Source: Gammaproteobacteria bacterium
GTDB lineage: Bacteria > Pseudomonadota > Gammaproteobacteria > JAABTG01
Length of the DNA: 7,791 nucleotides
NCBI GenBank assembly: GCA_030066245.1
Contig: JASJBY010000269.1
Location: 1-7,791 of the forward strand
Direction of reading: 5' to 3'
In this document: positions 1 to 6,216 of the stretch, piece after piece
How positions within the stretch are numbered: the first letter of the stretch is position 1
How the letters are laid out: the number at the start of each line of letters is the position of its first letter
The notes under the pieces: generated by a model
Database searches by the model: none
The model's input: only the letters and a program-made list of their open reading frames with translations
Told to the model about the DNA's origin: nothing
Position numbers and translations under genes: made by a program

Positions 1-671
1 TTCGCCAGGGTCGCACCCATAATCGCCAGGTCCCGGCAGGTTACCAACAGGGCGCACTGTTGGAAATAGAGTTCGAGGGTTTCATCTAGCTTCTCACTCA
101 GCATGCCGAAGCTGAGCATGAGATGGGCGATGGCACGATTACGGTGTCCGGTGGCGCGCTCCGACACAAATACCGCACTGTCCACGGCCAGGTCGCGGCC
201 CGCGTAGCGGGAGAACATGGCGATCATTCGCCCGATGCGCTCGGCATAATCTTTCCCCTTGATCAGGTCGGTTGTGACAATCGCCCCGGAATTGATCATG
301 GGATTGAAGGGACGGTTGGAACCCTGGTCCAGAATGATCGAATTGAATGCCTCACCGGACGGCTCTACGCCCACCCGGGCAAGCACCTGATCGCGGCCAT
401 GATCCTGCAGCGCCAGGCCGTAGACAAAGGCCTTCGATATCGACTGGATGGTGAATGACTGCTGCGACTCACCGCACTCGAAGACGGCGCCGTCCGTGGT
501 AGCAACGGCAATACCGAACCAGCCCGGGTCGACGCGGGCGAGCTCCGGGATGTAATCAGCGACCTTCCCTTCTTCGAGGCCGCGGTATTTCTGGTAGAGC
601 GCGTCCAGCGTGGCGGGCAGTTGGGCTCGCGCGTTATGCGCACCGGGCGTGGTCTTGTCACTGGAGTTCAT
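1..671 (-). CDS. glsA: Glutaminase (class A, GlsA/YbaS family), C-terminus outside the window
   Basis: Hydrolyses L-glutamine to glutamate and ammonia; soluble serine-type enzyme with a beta-lactamase-like fold. The minus-strand reading from the ATG at 671 stays open to the window edge, giving the first 223 residues of a family usually near 300. Family signatures are visible: S77-I-S-K80 is the SxxK nucleophile/base motif, followed by V102-E-P-S-G, F109-N-S, and N123-P-M-I-N127-S-G-A, which matches the NPM(V/I)N(A/S)GA block lining the glutamine pocket in known glutaminases. Later residues (RNRAIAHLMLSFG near 170-185) also fit. The start is the first in-frame ATG ahead of the conserved region; its ribosome site is weak (AGGA about 13 bases upstream). 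Transcribed divergently from the patatin gene. Some relatives carry extra STAS and cyclic-nucleotide domains at the C-terminus; that part cannot be seen here. Family assignment is firm. Confidence 0.93.
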   Translation of the reverse strand, partial: MNSSDKTTPGAHNARAQLPATLDALYQKYRGLEEGKVADYIPELARVDPGWFGIAVATTDGAVFECGESQQSFTIQSISKAFVYGLALQDHGRDQVLARVGVEPSGEAFNSIILDQGSNRPFNPMINSGAIVTTDLIKGKDYAERIGRMIAMFSRYAGRDLAVDSAVFVSERATGHRNRAIAHLMLSFGMLSEKLDETLELYFQQCALLVTCRDLAIMGATLA

Positions 672-735
672 GGCTTTGACGTATCCTGAATCCCGAGCAC
701 TATCGAGTGGCCTCAGCAAAACTGGCAACGGCGCC

Positions 736-765
736 AGTGTAATCGCCCAATCAGCCCGCTAGCAA
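736..765 (-). promoter_or_regulatory. Candidate sigma-70 promoter for the glutaminase gene
   Basis: Read on minus: TTGCTA (760-765), 18-base spacer, TACACT (736-741). Each hexamer matches four or five of six consensus bases. Transcription would begin near 729, giving a leader of about 58 bases. The inverted repeat 721-738 overlaps the predicted start, as an operator might. Assigned by eye only. Confidence 0.35.
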
Positions 766-840
766 GCTCACGCGACGTGGACTATTGGGCGGGAAACAGC
801 GCATTGGTGGAGCCCCTCGGCGAGCTCTCCCAGAGTCGGC

Positions 841-869
841 TTGAACTGAGCGAGTGACCAGTCTACGCT
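841..869 (+). promoter_or_regulatory. Candidate promoter for the patatin gene
   Basis: TTGAAC (841-846), 17-base spacer, TACGCT (864-869). The -35 match is fair and the -10 match is poor. The distance to the GTG start at 919 is sensible. A perfect TTGACA at 888-893 lies too close to the ribosome site to serve as the -35 of this gene. Confidence 0.28.
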
Positions 870-918
870 TTTCGGGATGGCTCGTTATTGACAATACTCG
901 CTACAAGGGAGGACAGAG

Positions 919-2157
919 GTGAATCGACAACGTCGTTCCGACGTGACGATCGCCCCGGCCCGTGACCGCGATCATCTGACGCGATCGCTGATCGCGGGTC
1001 TGTCACTCCTTGCCCTGAGCGGCTGTACCGCGCTGCCTCGCAATCCCGTCCCGGTGGATGATATGGACCGCGCCGAGATTCCCGGCATGTCCGGCGTGCG
1101 TGCCTGGGCCGTCCAGATCGACCCGTATTTTCAGGCTGACCTGGTGGCCTCGATAGGACAGGAGCAGCCGGGGGACTTTCCACTAGATGCGAGCGGTTAC
1201 CCCACCTATCACGGCCTCGCCCTGTCCGGCGGTGGTTCCAACGGTGCATTCGGTGCAGGCATCCTAAACGGCTGGACCGAATCCGGTACCCGCCCGGATT
1301 TCAAGGCGGTCACCGGCATCAGTACCGGCGCGCTCATTGCACCTTTCGCCTTTCTGGGACCCGAGTATGACCCGCAGCTCAAGGCGGTCTACACGACCAC
1401 CCGCACCCGGGATATTCTGGAGCGGCTGAATATCTTCAAGATTTTGTTCAGAGGCGAGGCGTTTACCCGTACCACACCCCTTAAACAGCTCATCCAGACG
1501 CACTTCGATGCGGATTTTCTCAGGGCCGTGGCCGCCGCCCACAACCGAGGACGCCGTCTGTATGTCGGCACCACCCATATGGACGCCCAGACACTGGTCA
1601 TTTGGAACATGGGCATGATCGCCAATAGCGGTCATCCGGATGCGCTTGCACTGTTTCAGAAAGTCGTCCTGGCGTCATCGTCCATCCCCGCCGCCTTCCC
1701 GCCCGTTTTCATCGAAGTCACTGTCGACGGCAAGCGCTACGATGAAATGCACACCGACGGCGGCACCGTGGCACAGGTGTTCAGCACGGCGGGTACGATG
1801 GACTTAGGCGCCGCCGCCGAGGCCGCCGGTCGCACAGACCGCGAGGGTTATCGAGGCACCCTGTATATCATCCGCAACGGCAAGTTGGGACCCGAGCCTC
1901 AGGCTGTCAGACGACGCCTGCCGGAAATAACCGGCCGTGCCATCAGCACCATGATCAAGTACTCCGCCTTCAATGACCTGCATCGCATCCGTGCCAGTAC
2001 AGAGAACGAGAAGCTGGGCTTTCGTTTCATCGCCATTCCCGATGATTTCGAATCACAGGCCGACGAACCCTTCGATCCCGAAGAGATGCAGCGGCTGTTC
2101 GAACTGGGCTACAAAATGGGATTGAGCGGTAACGCCTGGCGGGATACACCGCCCTAG
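919..2157 (+). CDS. Patatin-like phospholipase, predicted lipoprotein
   Basis: Predicted acyl hydrolase acting on phospholipids or other acyl esters at the cell envelope. The 412-residue product has a lipoprotein signal: Arg-containing N-terminus, hydrophobic stretch 24-33, then lipobox L33-S-G-C36, so Cys36 would be lipidated. The patatin domain follows: glycine-rich oxyanion-hole motif S103-G-G-G-S-N-G-A-F-G-A-G (103-114), nucleophile elbow G133-I-S135-T-G137, and catalytic aspartate in D280-G-G. The complete Ser/Asp dyad suggests an active enzyme. The start is GTG at 919, placed by a strong ribosome site AAGGGAGG (905-912) six bases upstream; the region ahead of the hydrophobic core (about 23 residues) is long for a signal peptide. 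Transcribed alone, away from the glutaminase, with a hairpin just after the stop. The substrate cannot be told from sequence. Confidence 0.92.
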   Translation: MNRQRRSDVTIAPARDRDHLTRSLIAGLSLLALSGCTALPRNPVPVDDMDRAEIPGMSGVRAWAVQIDPYFQADLVASIGQEQPGDFPLDASGYPTYHGLALSGGGSNGAFGAGILNGWTESGTRPDFKAVTGISTGALIAPFAFLGPEYDPQLKAVYTTTRTRDILERLNIFKILFRGEAFTRTTPLKQLIQTHFDADFLRAVAAAHNRGRRLYVGTTHMDAQTLVIWNMGMIANSGHPDALALFQKVVLASSSIPAAFPPVFIEVTVDGKRYDEMHTDGGTVAQVFSTAGTMDLGAAAEAAGRTDREGYRGTLYIIRNGKLGPEPQAVRRRLPEITGRAISTMIKYSAFNDLHRIRASTENEKLGFRFIAIPDDFESQADEPFDPEEMQRLFELGYKMGLSGNAWRDTPP

Positions 2158-2169
2158 CGGCTGTTCCGC

Positions 2170-2195
2170 TTGATCGACGGCGATCGCCGGATCAA
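2170..2195 (+). terminator. Stem-loop after the patatin gene, possible terminator
   Basis: TTGATC (2170-2175) pairs with GATCAA (2190-2195); inside, CGGC (2178-2181) pairs with GCCG (2186-2189) around a GATC loop, with a two-base bulge. The hairpin begins 12 bases after the stop codon. There is no T-run after it, so it may be a weak terminator or an mRNA 3'-end stabiliser. Confidence 0.4.
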
Positions 2196-2336
2196 TGCAC
2201 CGAGTAGTTCAGCTGCGGTGCCCCCGCCCCTGATGCGTTCGAGCGACCCGGCTTGAAACCCACACACACTGATGGCATGGTGCCGATGTACTAGACTTTC
2301 GAAACAGGCGTGTCAGCATGCCCGGGTTTCAATCTC

Positions 2337-2364
2337 CTGAACCAGGGCTGGTTATCCTTACACT
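2337..2364 (+). promoter_or_regulatory. Candidate promoter of the first DUF3611-like gene
   Basis: A -10-like TACACT (2359-2364) inside CTTACACT (2357-2364) lies 32 bases before the ATG. The -35 candidate CTGAAC (2337-2342, 16-base spacer) is weak. Support comes from the second paralog, which has CTTATACT at the same distance from its own start. Confidence 0.4.
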
Positions 2365-2396
2365 AATTCGTGAAACGACAAATCTGAGGAATCGTC

Positions 2397-3008
2397 ATGC
2401 CCGACAACGCGAACACGGAATGGCAACCTTCGAACCCCGAGAGCCTGGCTAGGCGTTTTAGACGCCTCGGCTGGATTGGATCCTGGACCCAGGTCGCCCT
2501 GTTGATCATCCCGATCGCTCTACTTGTTTACGTTCTGGTTGTGAGCGGTGCCGACTCCGCCCAGCGCAGGGGCATCGATCTAAGCAACTACCTGTCTTAC
2601 AGCAGTTTGCTGGTCATGCTGTTCACGACTTTCTGGTTCTACCGCTATACCCGCCTGGGCAATAAGATCGCCGATGCCGGCTCGCGCCCATCCCAGGCCG
2701 CCGTCCTGCGAACCCTCTGGATCGGACTGTGGGCGGGTTGTCTGGGAATCTTTTTTTCACTGCTGCTGCTGTTCAGTGCGGTGGGGCGTTTTCTGTTTGT
2801 CCTCCTGGCCAATCCTCAGACGGGCATACAGATCGCCCCGGGCCCTGGGGGCAACCCGCTGCAATCGCTCTCGGCCATCGATGCCGTCAGTCTCATGTCC
2901 TTGCTCGTCATCCTGGCCGCCGAGTTGATGGTGCTGGGCTTTACCCTCTGGCTGTTGTTCCGGACCACCCGACCCTCGGCAACGGAGACAGGAAAGGCAA
3001 CGGCCTGA
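2397..3008 (+). CDS. DUF3611-like four-helix membrane protein, first paralog
   Basis: Integral membrane protein of 203 residues with unknown biochemical role. Four hydrophobic segments can be seen at about 32-50, 66-83, 108-137 and 163-190. Landmarks are an N-terminal LARRFRRLGWIGSWTQ block (17-32), FYRYTR ending helix 2 (81-86), and RTLWIGLWAG starting helix 3 (105-114). From memory these resemble DUF3611, known in cyanobacteria and chloroplasts (the TIC21/PIC1 group, linked to iron or protein import); I could not test that by search. ATG 2397 has GAGGA about eight bases upstream, and its N-terminus aligns residue for residue with the paralog at 4253. A hand alignment of the two gives about 124 identities over 202 positions, one single-residue gap. 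It lies 101 bases ahead of the permease, so co-transcription is possible. Confidence 0.8.
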   Translation: MPDNANTEWQPSNPESLARRFRRLGWIGSWTQVALLIIPIALLVYVLVVSGADSAQRRGIDLSNYLSYSSLLVMLFTTFWFYRYTRLGNKIADAGSRPSQAAVLRTLWIGLWAGCLGIFFSLLLLFSAVGRFLFVLLANPQTGIQIAPGPGGNPLQSLSAIDAVSLMSLLVILAAELMVLGFTLWLLFRTTRPSATETGKATA

Positions 3009-3109
3009 CAGGCATTCTGAAAATCTTTTGCAAGCAGGCAGGATGAACAGCAAGAGGCGGAGCGGCTGGTGGCAACCGCTGCCGGGTTTGTGCAGATAAT
3101 GGCCGACGA

Positions 3110-4195
3110 ATGGTAAGCGCCCTCGCCAGTTTCTCCCCCATTGCCCGCACCATCATAGTCGCGGCGGCCGTCGCCATTCTGGTGCTGTTCATACAGGCTG
3201 CCGAAGCTATTGTCGCGCCCATGCTACTCGCTGTCTTCATCGCGATTGTTGCCACCCCGCCGCTGCGCTGGATGCGGGGTTTCGGCATGCCGAAATGGGC
3301 GGCGCTGGCTTTCGTCGCATTCGTGATTCTCGACGTCGGCAGTCTTTTCCTGCTCGTGACCACGGGGGCCCTGGAAGGCTTCCGGGACAGCCTGCCCGGC
3401 TATCGGGAACGCTTCGCCTTGTTGAGCGACGAGTTCGGCACCTGGCTCGAAGACTTTGGCATGGCGGGCTCACGCCAGGCCGTGCCCGATATCTTCGATT
3501 CAGCCCGGGTTAGCGCGCTGGTGCGCGGCCTGTTGTCAAACGTCAGCGGCCTGTTCGGCACCGGCCTGCTCATACTGCTGGCGGTCATCTTCATGCTCCT
3601 TGAGGCGCCGAGCCTGCCGGCTAAGCTCAAGGCCGCCTTCGACGTCACGCCGGAGGCCGAGGCCCGCCTGCATCGCGTGCTGGACGCCGTCACCCGGTAC
3701 ATGGCTATCAAGGCGCTCACCAGTCTGGCCACTGCCCTGTGCATAGGGCTCCTGCTGTGGGTGGTAGGTATCGACTTCGCCGTACTCTGGGCCCTGCTGG
3801 CCTTCTTCCTTAATTTCATTCCCTTCGTCGGCGCTCTGCTCATGATGATCCCGCCGGTGCTGCTGGCGCTGGTGCAAACCGACATCCCGACGACGTTGCT
3901 GGTGGCTACGGGTTATCTGGTGGTCAATACGGTGATCGGGAGTATCCTGGAGCCCCGCATCATGGGCCGCGGCCTCGGTATCTCGACCCTGGCAGTGTTC
4001 CTGTCGCTGCTATTCTGGGGCTGGGTGCTGGGCACCGTGGGCGTCTTCCTGTCTGTGCCATTGACCATGGCGCTGATAATTGCCCTGGAGGCCAGCCCGC
4101 AGACCCGCCCCATCGCCATCCTCCTCGGTCCTGAGATTGTCGAGGAGTCAGAGTCCGACAAGGAGGAGCACGCGGCGGGCGAGCCCCCTGATTAA
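3110..4195 (+). CDS. AI-2E family transporter (PerM/TqsA-like permease)
   Basis: Polytopic inner-membrane protein of 361 residues from the AI-2E transporter family (PF01594). Members have been tied to autoinducer-2 export (TqsA) or Na+(Li+)/H+ antiport, so the substrate here is open. Helices are seen at about 14-34, 38-50, 63-85 and 146-165, with several more from 195 on. The extracellular-type loop of about 60 residues between the third and fourth is normal for the family. Hallmarks are N235-F-I-P238-F-V-G, the block L280-E-P-R-I-M-G-R-G-L-G-I-S-T, and LSVPLT shortly after; these closely resemble E. coli TqsA as I recall it. The C-terminal tail is acidic (EESESDKEE). ATG 3110 is the only start in the open frame, which begins at 3047; its ribosome site is poor. 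It sits between two DUF3611-like paralogs on the same strand. Confidence 0.92.
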   Translation: MVSALASFSPIARTIIVAAAVAILVLFIQAAEAIVAPMLLAVFIAIVATPPLRWMRGFGMPKWAALAFVAFVILDVGSLFLLVTTGALEGFRDSLPGYRERFALLSDEFGTWLEDFGMAGSRQAVPDIFDSARVSALVRGLLSNVSGLFGTGLLILLAVIFMLLEAPSLPAKLKAAFDVTPEAEARLHRVLDAVTRYMAIKALTSLATALCIGLLLWVVGIDFAVLWALLAFFLNFIPFVGALLMMIPPVLLALVQTDIPTTLLVATGYLVVNTVIGSILEPRIMGRGLGISTLAVFLSLLFWGWVLGTVGVFLSVPLTMALIIALEASPQTRPIAILLGPEIVEESESDKEEHAAGEPPD

Positions 4196-4221
4196 CCGAA
4201 ATCAGGCCATTGACTTATACT
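4192..4221 (+). promoter_or_regulatory. Promoter of the second DUF3611-like gene
   Basis: TTAACC (4192-4197), 18-base spacer, TATACT (4216-4221), the latter one base off the -10 consensus. Transcription would start near 4228, leaving a leader of about 25 bases before ATG 4253. The -35 overlaps the stop codon of the permease gene. Confidence 0.5.
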
Positions 4222-4252
4222 GGTGCAAAACACAACACCTCCTGGAAGAACC

Positions 4253-4858
4253 ATGACCAACCACACGACAGCCGAGTGGCAGCCGAAGAATCCCGCGCGT
4301 CTGGCAGGGCAGTTCTCGTGGCTTGGCTGGATCGGCTTCTGGACGCAGCTTGTCCTGATTGCCATTCCCATCGCCCTGCTCATATACGTGCTTGTCGTCA
4401 GCAGCCCGGAGTCCGTGCAACGCAAGGGCATCAATCTCGGTAACTATCTTTCTTACGGCAGTCTGGTGGTCATGGCCTTCACCACCTTCTGGCTATTTCG
4501 CTACACGCGGGTGGCCAAGCGGATCGAAGATCCGCAGTTGCGTCCCACCCAGGCATCGGTCCAGCGGACCCTGTGGATCGGTCTGTGGGCGGGTTTTTTG
4601 GGCGTGTTCTTCTCCATGCTACTGATGATGAGTGCCGTAGGGCGGATTTTCTTCGTTCTAATGGCCACCCCCCAGACCGGTGTCCCTCTGGCAACCGTGG
4701 GCGGTGATCCCAGCAGCACCCTGTCTGCTATCGACGCGGTGAGTTTGAGTGCGTTGCTGTTGACTCTCACTGCAGAGCTGATGGTGCTGGCCTTCAGTCT
4801 CTGGCTCCTGTTTCGAGTGACCCGGCCTGCCGTCGAGCCAGAAGCTGCTGCAGAATAG
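4253..4858 (+). CDS. DUF3611-like four-helix membrane protein, second paralog
   Basis: Integral membrane protein of 201 residues, about 60% identical by hand count to the protein at 2397-3008 and with the same four-helix plan. The best-kept parts are the EWQP.NP N-terminus, LGWIG.WTQ (24-32), IPIALL(I/V)YVLVVS, NYLSY, FRYTR (82-86), RTLWIGLWAG (105-114), SAVGR, and LSAIDAVSL before the last helix. The linker after PQTG and the last ten residues have diverged. A GTG at 4223 is in frame, but ATG 4253 is preferred: it aligns exactly with the paralog's start, follows GGAAG (4244-4248), and a transcript from the TATACT promoter would begin after 4223. The gap from the permease is 57 bases, with its own promoter. 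Function is unknown; the DUF3611 assignment has the same uncertainty as for the first copy. Confidence 0.82.
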   Translation: MTNHTTAEWQPKNPARLAGQFSWLGWIGFWTQLVLIAIPIALLIYVLVVSSPESVQRKGINLGNYLSYGSLVVMAFTTFWLFRYTRVAKRIEDPQLRPTQASVQRTLWIGLWAGFLGVFFSMLLMMSAVGRIFFVLMATPQTGVPLATVGGDPSSTLSAIDAVSLSALLLTLTAELMVLAFSLWLLFRVTRPAVEPEAAAE

Positions 4859-4860
4859 CC

Positions 4861-4891
4861 TTGGCGGACTCTCCCGGCGCGGACTCGCCAA
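4861..4891 (+). terminator. Inverted repeat after the second DUF3611-like gene, possible terminator
   Basis: TTGGCG (4861-4866) pairs with CGCCAA (4886-4891), with a smaller CCG/CGG stem in the loop. It begins two bases after the stop codon. There is no T-run. The same segment carries an 8-base direct repeat, GCGGACTC, at 4864-4871 and 4879-4886. Confidence 0.33.
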
Positions 4892-4910
4892 TGTCGGTCG
4901 GCAGATGATG

Positions 4911-4941
4911 CGCCGCCAGGTGAAGATGTCTTCATGCGGCG
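4911..4941. repeat. Near-perfect inverted repeat (long hairpin)
   Basis: CGCCGC (4911-4916) pairs with GCGGCG (4936-4941), and TGAAGA (4921-4926) pairs with TCTTCA (4929-4934). The unpaired bases are four on the left arm (4917-4920), one on the right (4935) and the two central bases. It could fold as an RNA hairpin or act as a protein-binding dyad. No T-run follows. Confidence 0.5.
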
Positions 4942-5249
4942 GGCGTGCGTTTGACGCATGCCATTGTCGTGCTGAAAGAAACACACACCAGATAGCTGAT
5001 CCAAAATACGCCCCGGCCGGGTCCCACACCAGCTGTATCGCCGTTTGTGACCGATATCTCCGACCATCTACCTGGGTCTGGGCTTGACGCGAACAATCAC
5101 GAGGTGCAAGCTCCCGGTCTCAAATTGCGGCCACGCCGCCGAGCCGACAACCTTTTCCAGGACGCCGACGAGGCCGGTCGCGTTTGTTGCCACCCCATGC
5201 AACCAGCGGCGTGTAGCAGTGGCTTGCCTCCAATCGACGAGAGCGAATC

Positions 5250-5711
5250 ATGCGAAGATCAGTAATCCTCTTAGTTGCTTTTATTGTGAGCACGCCCCTG
5301 GCCCATGGCCATGGGCTGTTTATCTTTCCGAACGAGGGCCAGAGCCAGGATCAGCAGGATAAGGACGAGTTTCAATGCATACGCATTGCTCGCGACAGGA
5401 CCGGGTTCGACCCCATGGCGACCCCCACCGCAACCCGCGATCGCCCGGAAACCCGGGGTGGCGCCGTGGGCGGTGCGCTGGGCGGTGCCCTGCTTGGCAC
5501 GGCAGTCGGGGCCCTTGCCGGTGACACCCGACGGGGTGCCGTCATCGGCGCAGGCGGTGGCGGCCTGCTGGGCGGTATGCGCAGGAACGATAGTCGGCGC
5601 CAGCAGGACGACTGGGCTCGGGAGCAGGCGGCCGTCTACCAGGCGGACCGGGACCAGTGGACCCGGGCCTTCAAAGCGTGCATGCAAGCCCGCGGGTACA
5701 CGGTCGGTTGA
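5250..5711 (+). CDS. Exported Gly-zipper (YMGG-like) envelope protein
   Basis: A 153-residue exported protein of the glycine-zipper type; such proteins are usually periplasmic or membrane-associated with no known enzymatic activity. The signal peptide is residues 1 to about 18-20 (RR, then a hydrophobic core ILLVAFIV; cleavage near LAHG). The zipper is strikingly regular: glycines at 71, 75, 79, 83, 87 and 91, then a short charged turn DTRR (92-95), then 96, 100, 104 and 108. This fits two GxxxG helices packing as a hairpin. Cys43 in FQCIRIARDRTGFDP and Cys144 in ACMQARGYTV flank the zipper and could form a disulfide. This Cys-TGFDP-zipper-CM..RGYTV order recurs in hypothetical proteins of proteobacteria as I recall. 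The ribosome site before ATG 5250 is weak (GAGAG). The next gene follows after 12 bases, so they are probably co-transcribed. Confidence 0.82.
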   Translation: MRRSVILLVAFIVSTPLAHGHGLFIFPNEGQSQDQQDKDEFQCIRIARDRTGFDPMATPTATRDRPETRGGAVGGALGGALLGTAVGALAGDTRRGAVIGAGGGGLLGGMRRNDSRRQQDDWAREQAAVYQADRDQWTRAFKACMQARGYTVG

Positions 5712-5723
5712 GGAGCAGTCACC

Positions 5724-6164
5724 ATGCGCATCCCAGTAGCCAAGATCCTGATCACCTGTTCACTCGCCTTCCTGGCCACCAGCGCCTGGGCGGTCGACTA
5801 CTTTGACGGTAAACGCCCCCTCCTCTGCTCCATCTACCAGCTTTTCGAATGCGATCCGCCCAATGCCTGCCAGGCGGTCACTCCGGCCGACATCAACGGC
5901 GTGAGCCATCTCGACGTCGACTTTGGCAAAAAGCTCATCACCCGAGCCGGCACGGATTCACCCCAGCAGTCCAAGATCCGTGACGTGGAAACGGGGGTCG
6001 ACGGAAAACTGATTATCCAGGGCGTCGAAGACGGCCAGGAAGGGGTTCGCGACGGTGCAGGCTGGAGCATCTCCATCATGAGTCCGGAGGGTACCATGGT
6101 CATGGCCGTTGCCGGCGACGGCTTTGCCGTGGTCGGGCTCGGTGCCTGCGTGCCCAAACCTTGA
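5724..6164 (+). CDS. Conserved-looking exported protein of unknown family, four cysteines
   Basis: I do not recognise the family. The 146-residue product has a clear signal peptide with likely cleavage after SAWA (residue 23), so the mature protein of about 123 residues is periplasmic or secreted. It holds four cysteines, 35, 43, 49 and 142, enough for two disulfides. Between them is a beta-rich stretch (LDVDFGKKLITRAG, GKLIIQGVEDG, WSISIMSPEGTMVMAVAGDGFAVVG) typical of a small antiparallel beta-sandwich or barrel, without a membrane helix. ATG 5724 has a good ribosome site (GAGGAG at 5711-5716) that overlaps the end of the preceding Gly-zipper gene, implying translational coupling. It may bind a ligand or partner in the envelope, but no catalytic motif is seen. 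Confidence 0.75.
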   Translation: MRIPVAKILITCSLAFLATSAWAVDYFDGKRPLLCSIYQLFECDPPNACQAVTPADINGVSHLDVDFGKKLITRAGTDSPQQSKIRDVETGVDGKLIIQGVEDGQEGVRDGAGWSISIMSPEGTMVMAVAGDGFAVVGLGACVPKP

Positions 6165-6216
6165 GTGCCGCCACGCCGCGTTTGCCCTTATACGAGGCGC
6201 GTTCTCCGGGCGCCGC

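Larger units (their letters stand above)
672..918. other. Divergent intergenic region between glutaminase and patatin genes
   Basis: No convincing gene is seen on either strand in these 247 bases. The region must hold the promoters of both flanking genes. It contains a candidate promoter for each (listed separately) and a short inverted repeat, ACTGGC at 721-726 and GCCAGT at 733-738, next to the proposed glutaminase start of transcription. Confidence 0.6.
4859..5249. other. Intergenic region of about 390 bases without a convincing gene
   Basis: Short open frames on both strands look like chance: no plausible start with a ribosome site and no recognisable protein character. The region holds the post-gene inverted repeat at 4861-4891 and a second one at 4911-4941. 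The promoter of the downstream envelope genes should be here, but I could not find a good pair of hexamers; TTGACG at 5083-5088 has no -10 partner. It could also hold a small RNA. Confidence 0.5.

Noticed and set aside
123..661. Open frames on both strands over the glutaminase gene
   Set aside because: Out-of-frame shadows of the glutaminase, whose conserved motifs are in the minus frame starting at 671.
888..893. Consensus TTGACA upstream of the patatin gene
   Set aside because: At a 16-18 base distance the -10 would fall on the ribosome site and GTG start (about 910-917), and no TATAAT-like hexamer is there.
3110..4195. Calling the permease a dedicated AI-2 exporter
   Set aside because: Members of this family differ in substrate, and no luxS or other quorum-sensing gene is in the window.
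4223..4252. GTG 4223 as an earlier start of the second DUF3611-like gene
   Set aside because: The paralog has no counterpart to these ten residues, and the TATACT promoter would start transcription downstream of it.
4501..5067. Minus-strand open frame of 188 codons over the end of the second DUF3611-like gene and the gap beyond it
   Set aside because: Its N-terminal part covers the intergenic hairpins and the rest is antisense to a well-supported gene. It is rich in Arg and Ser, as expected of a GC-rich shadow, and has no recognisable motif.
4905..5265. Short plus-strand frames in the intergenic region (60, 72 and 92 codons)
   Set aside because: No ribosome sites, no protein-like pattern; the longer ones run into the well-supported Gly-zipper gene in another frame.
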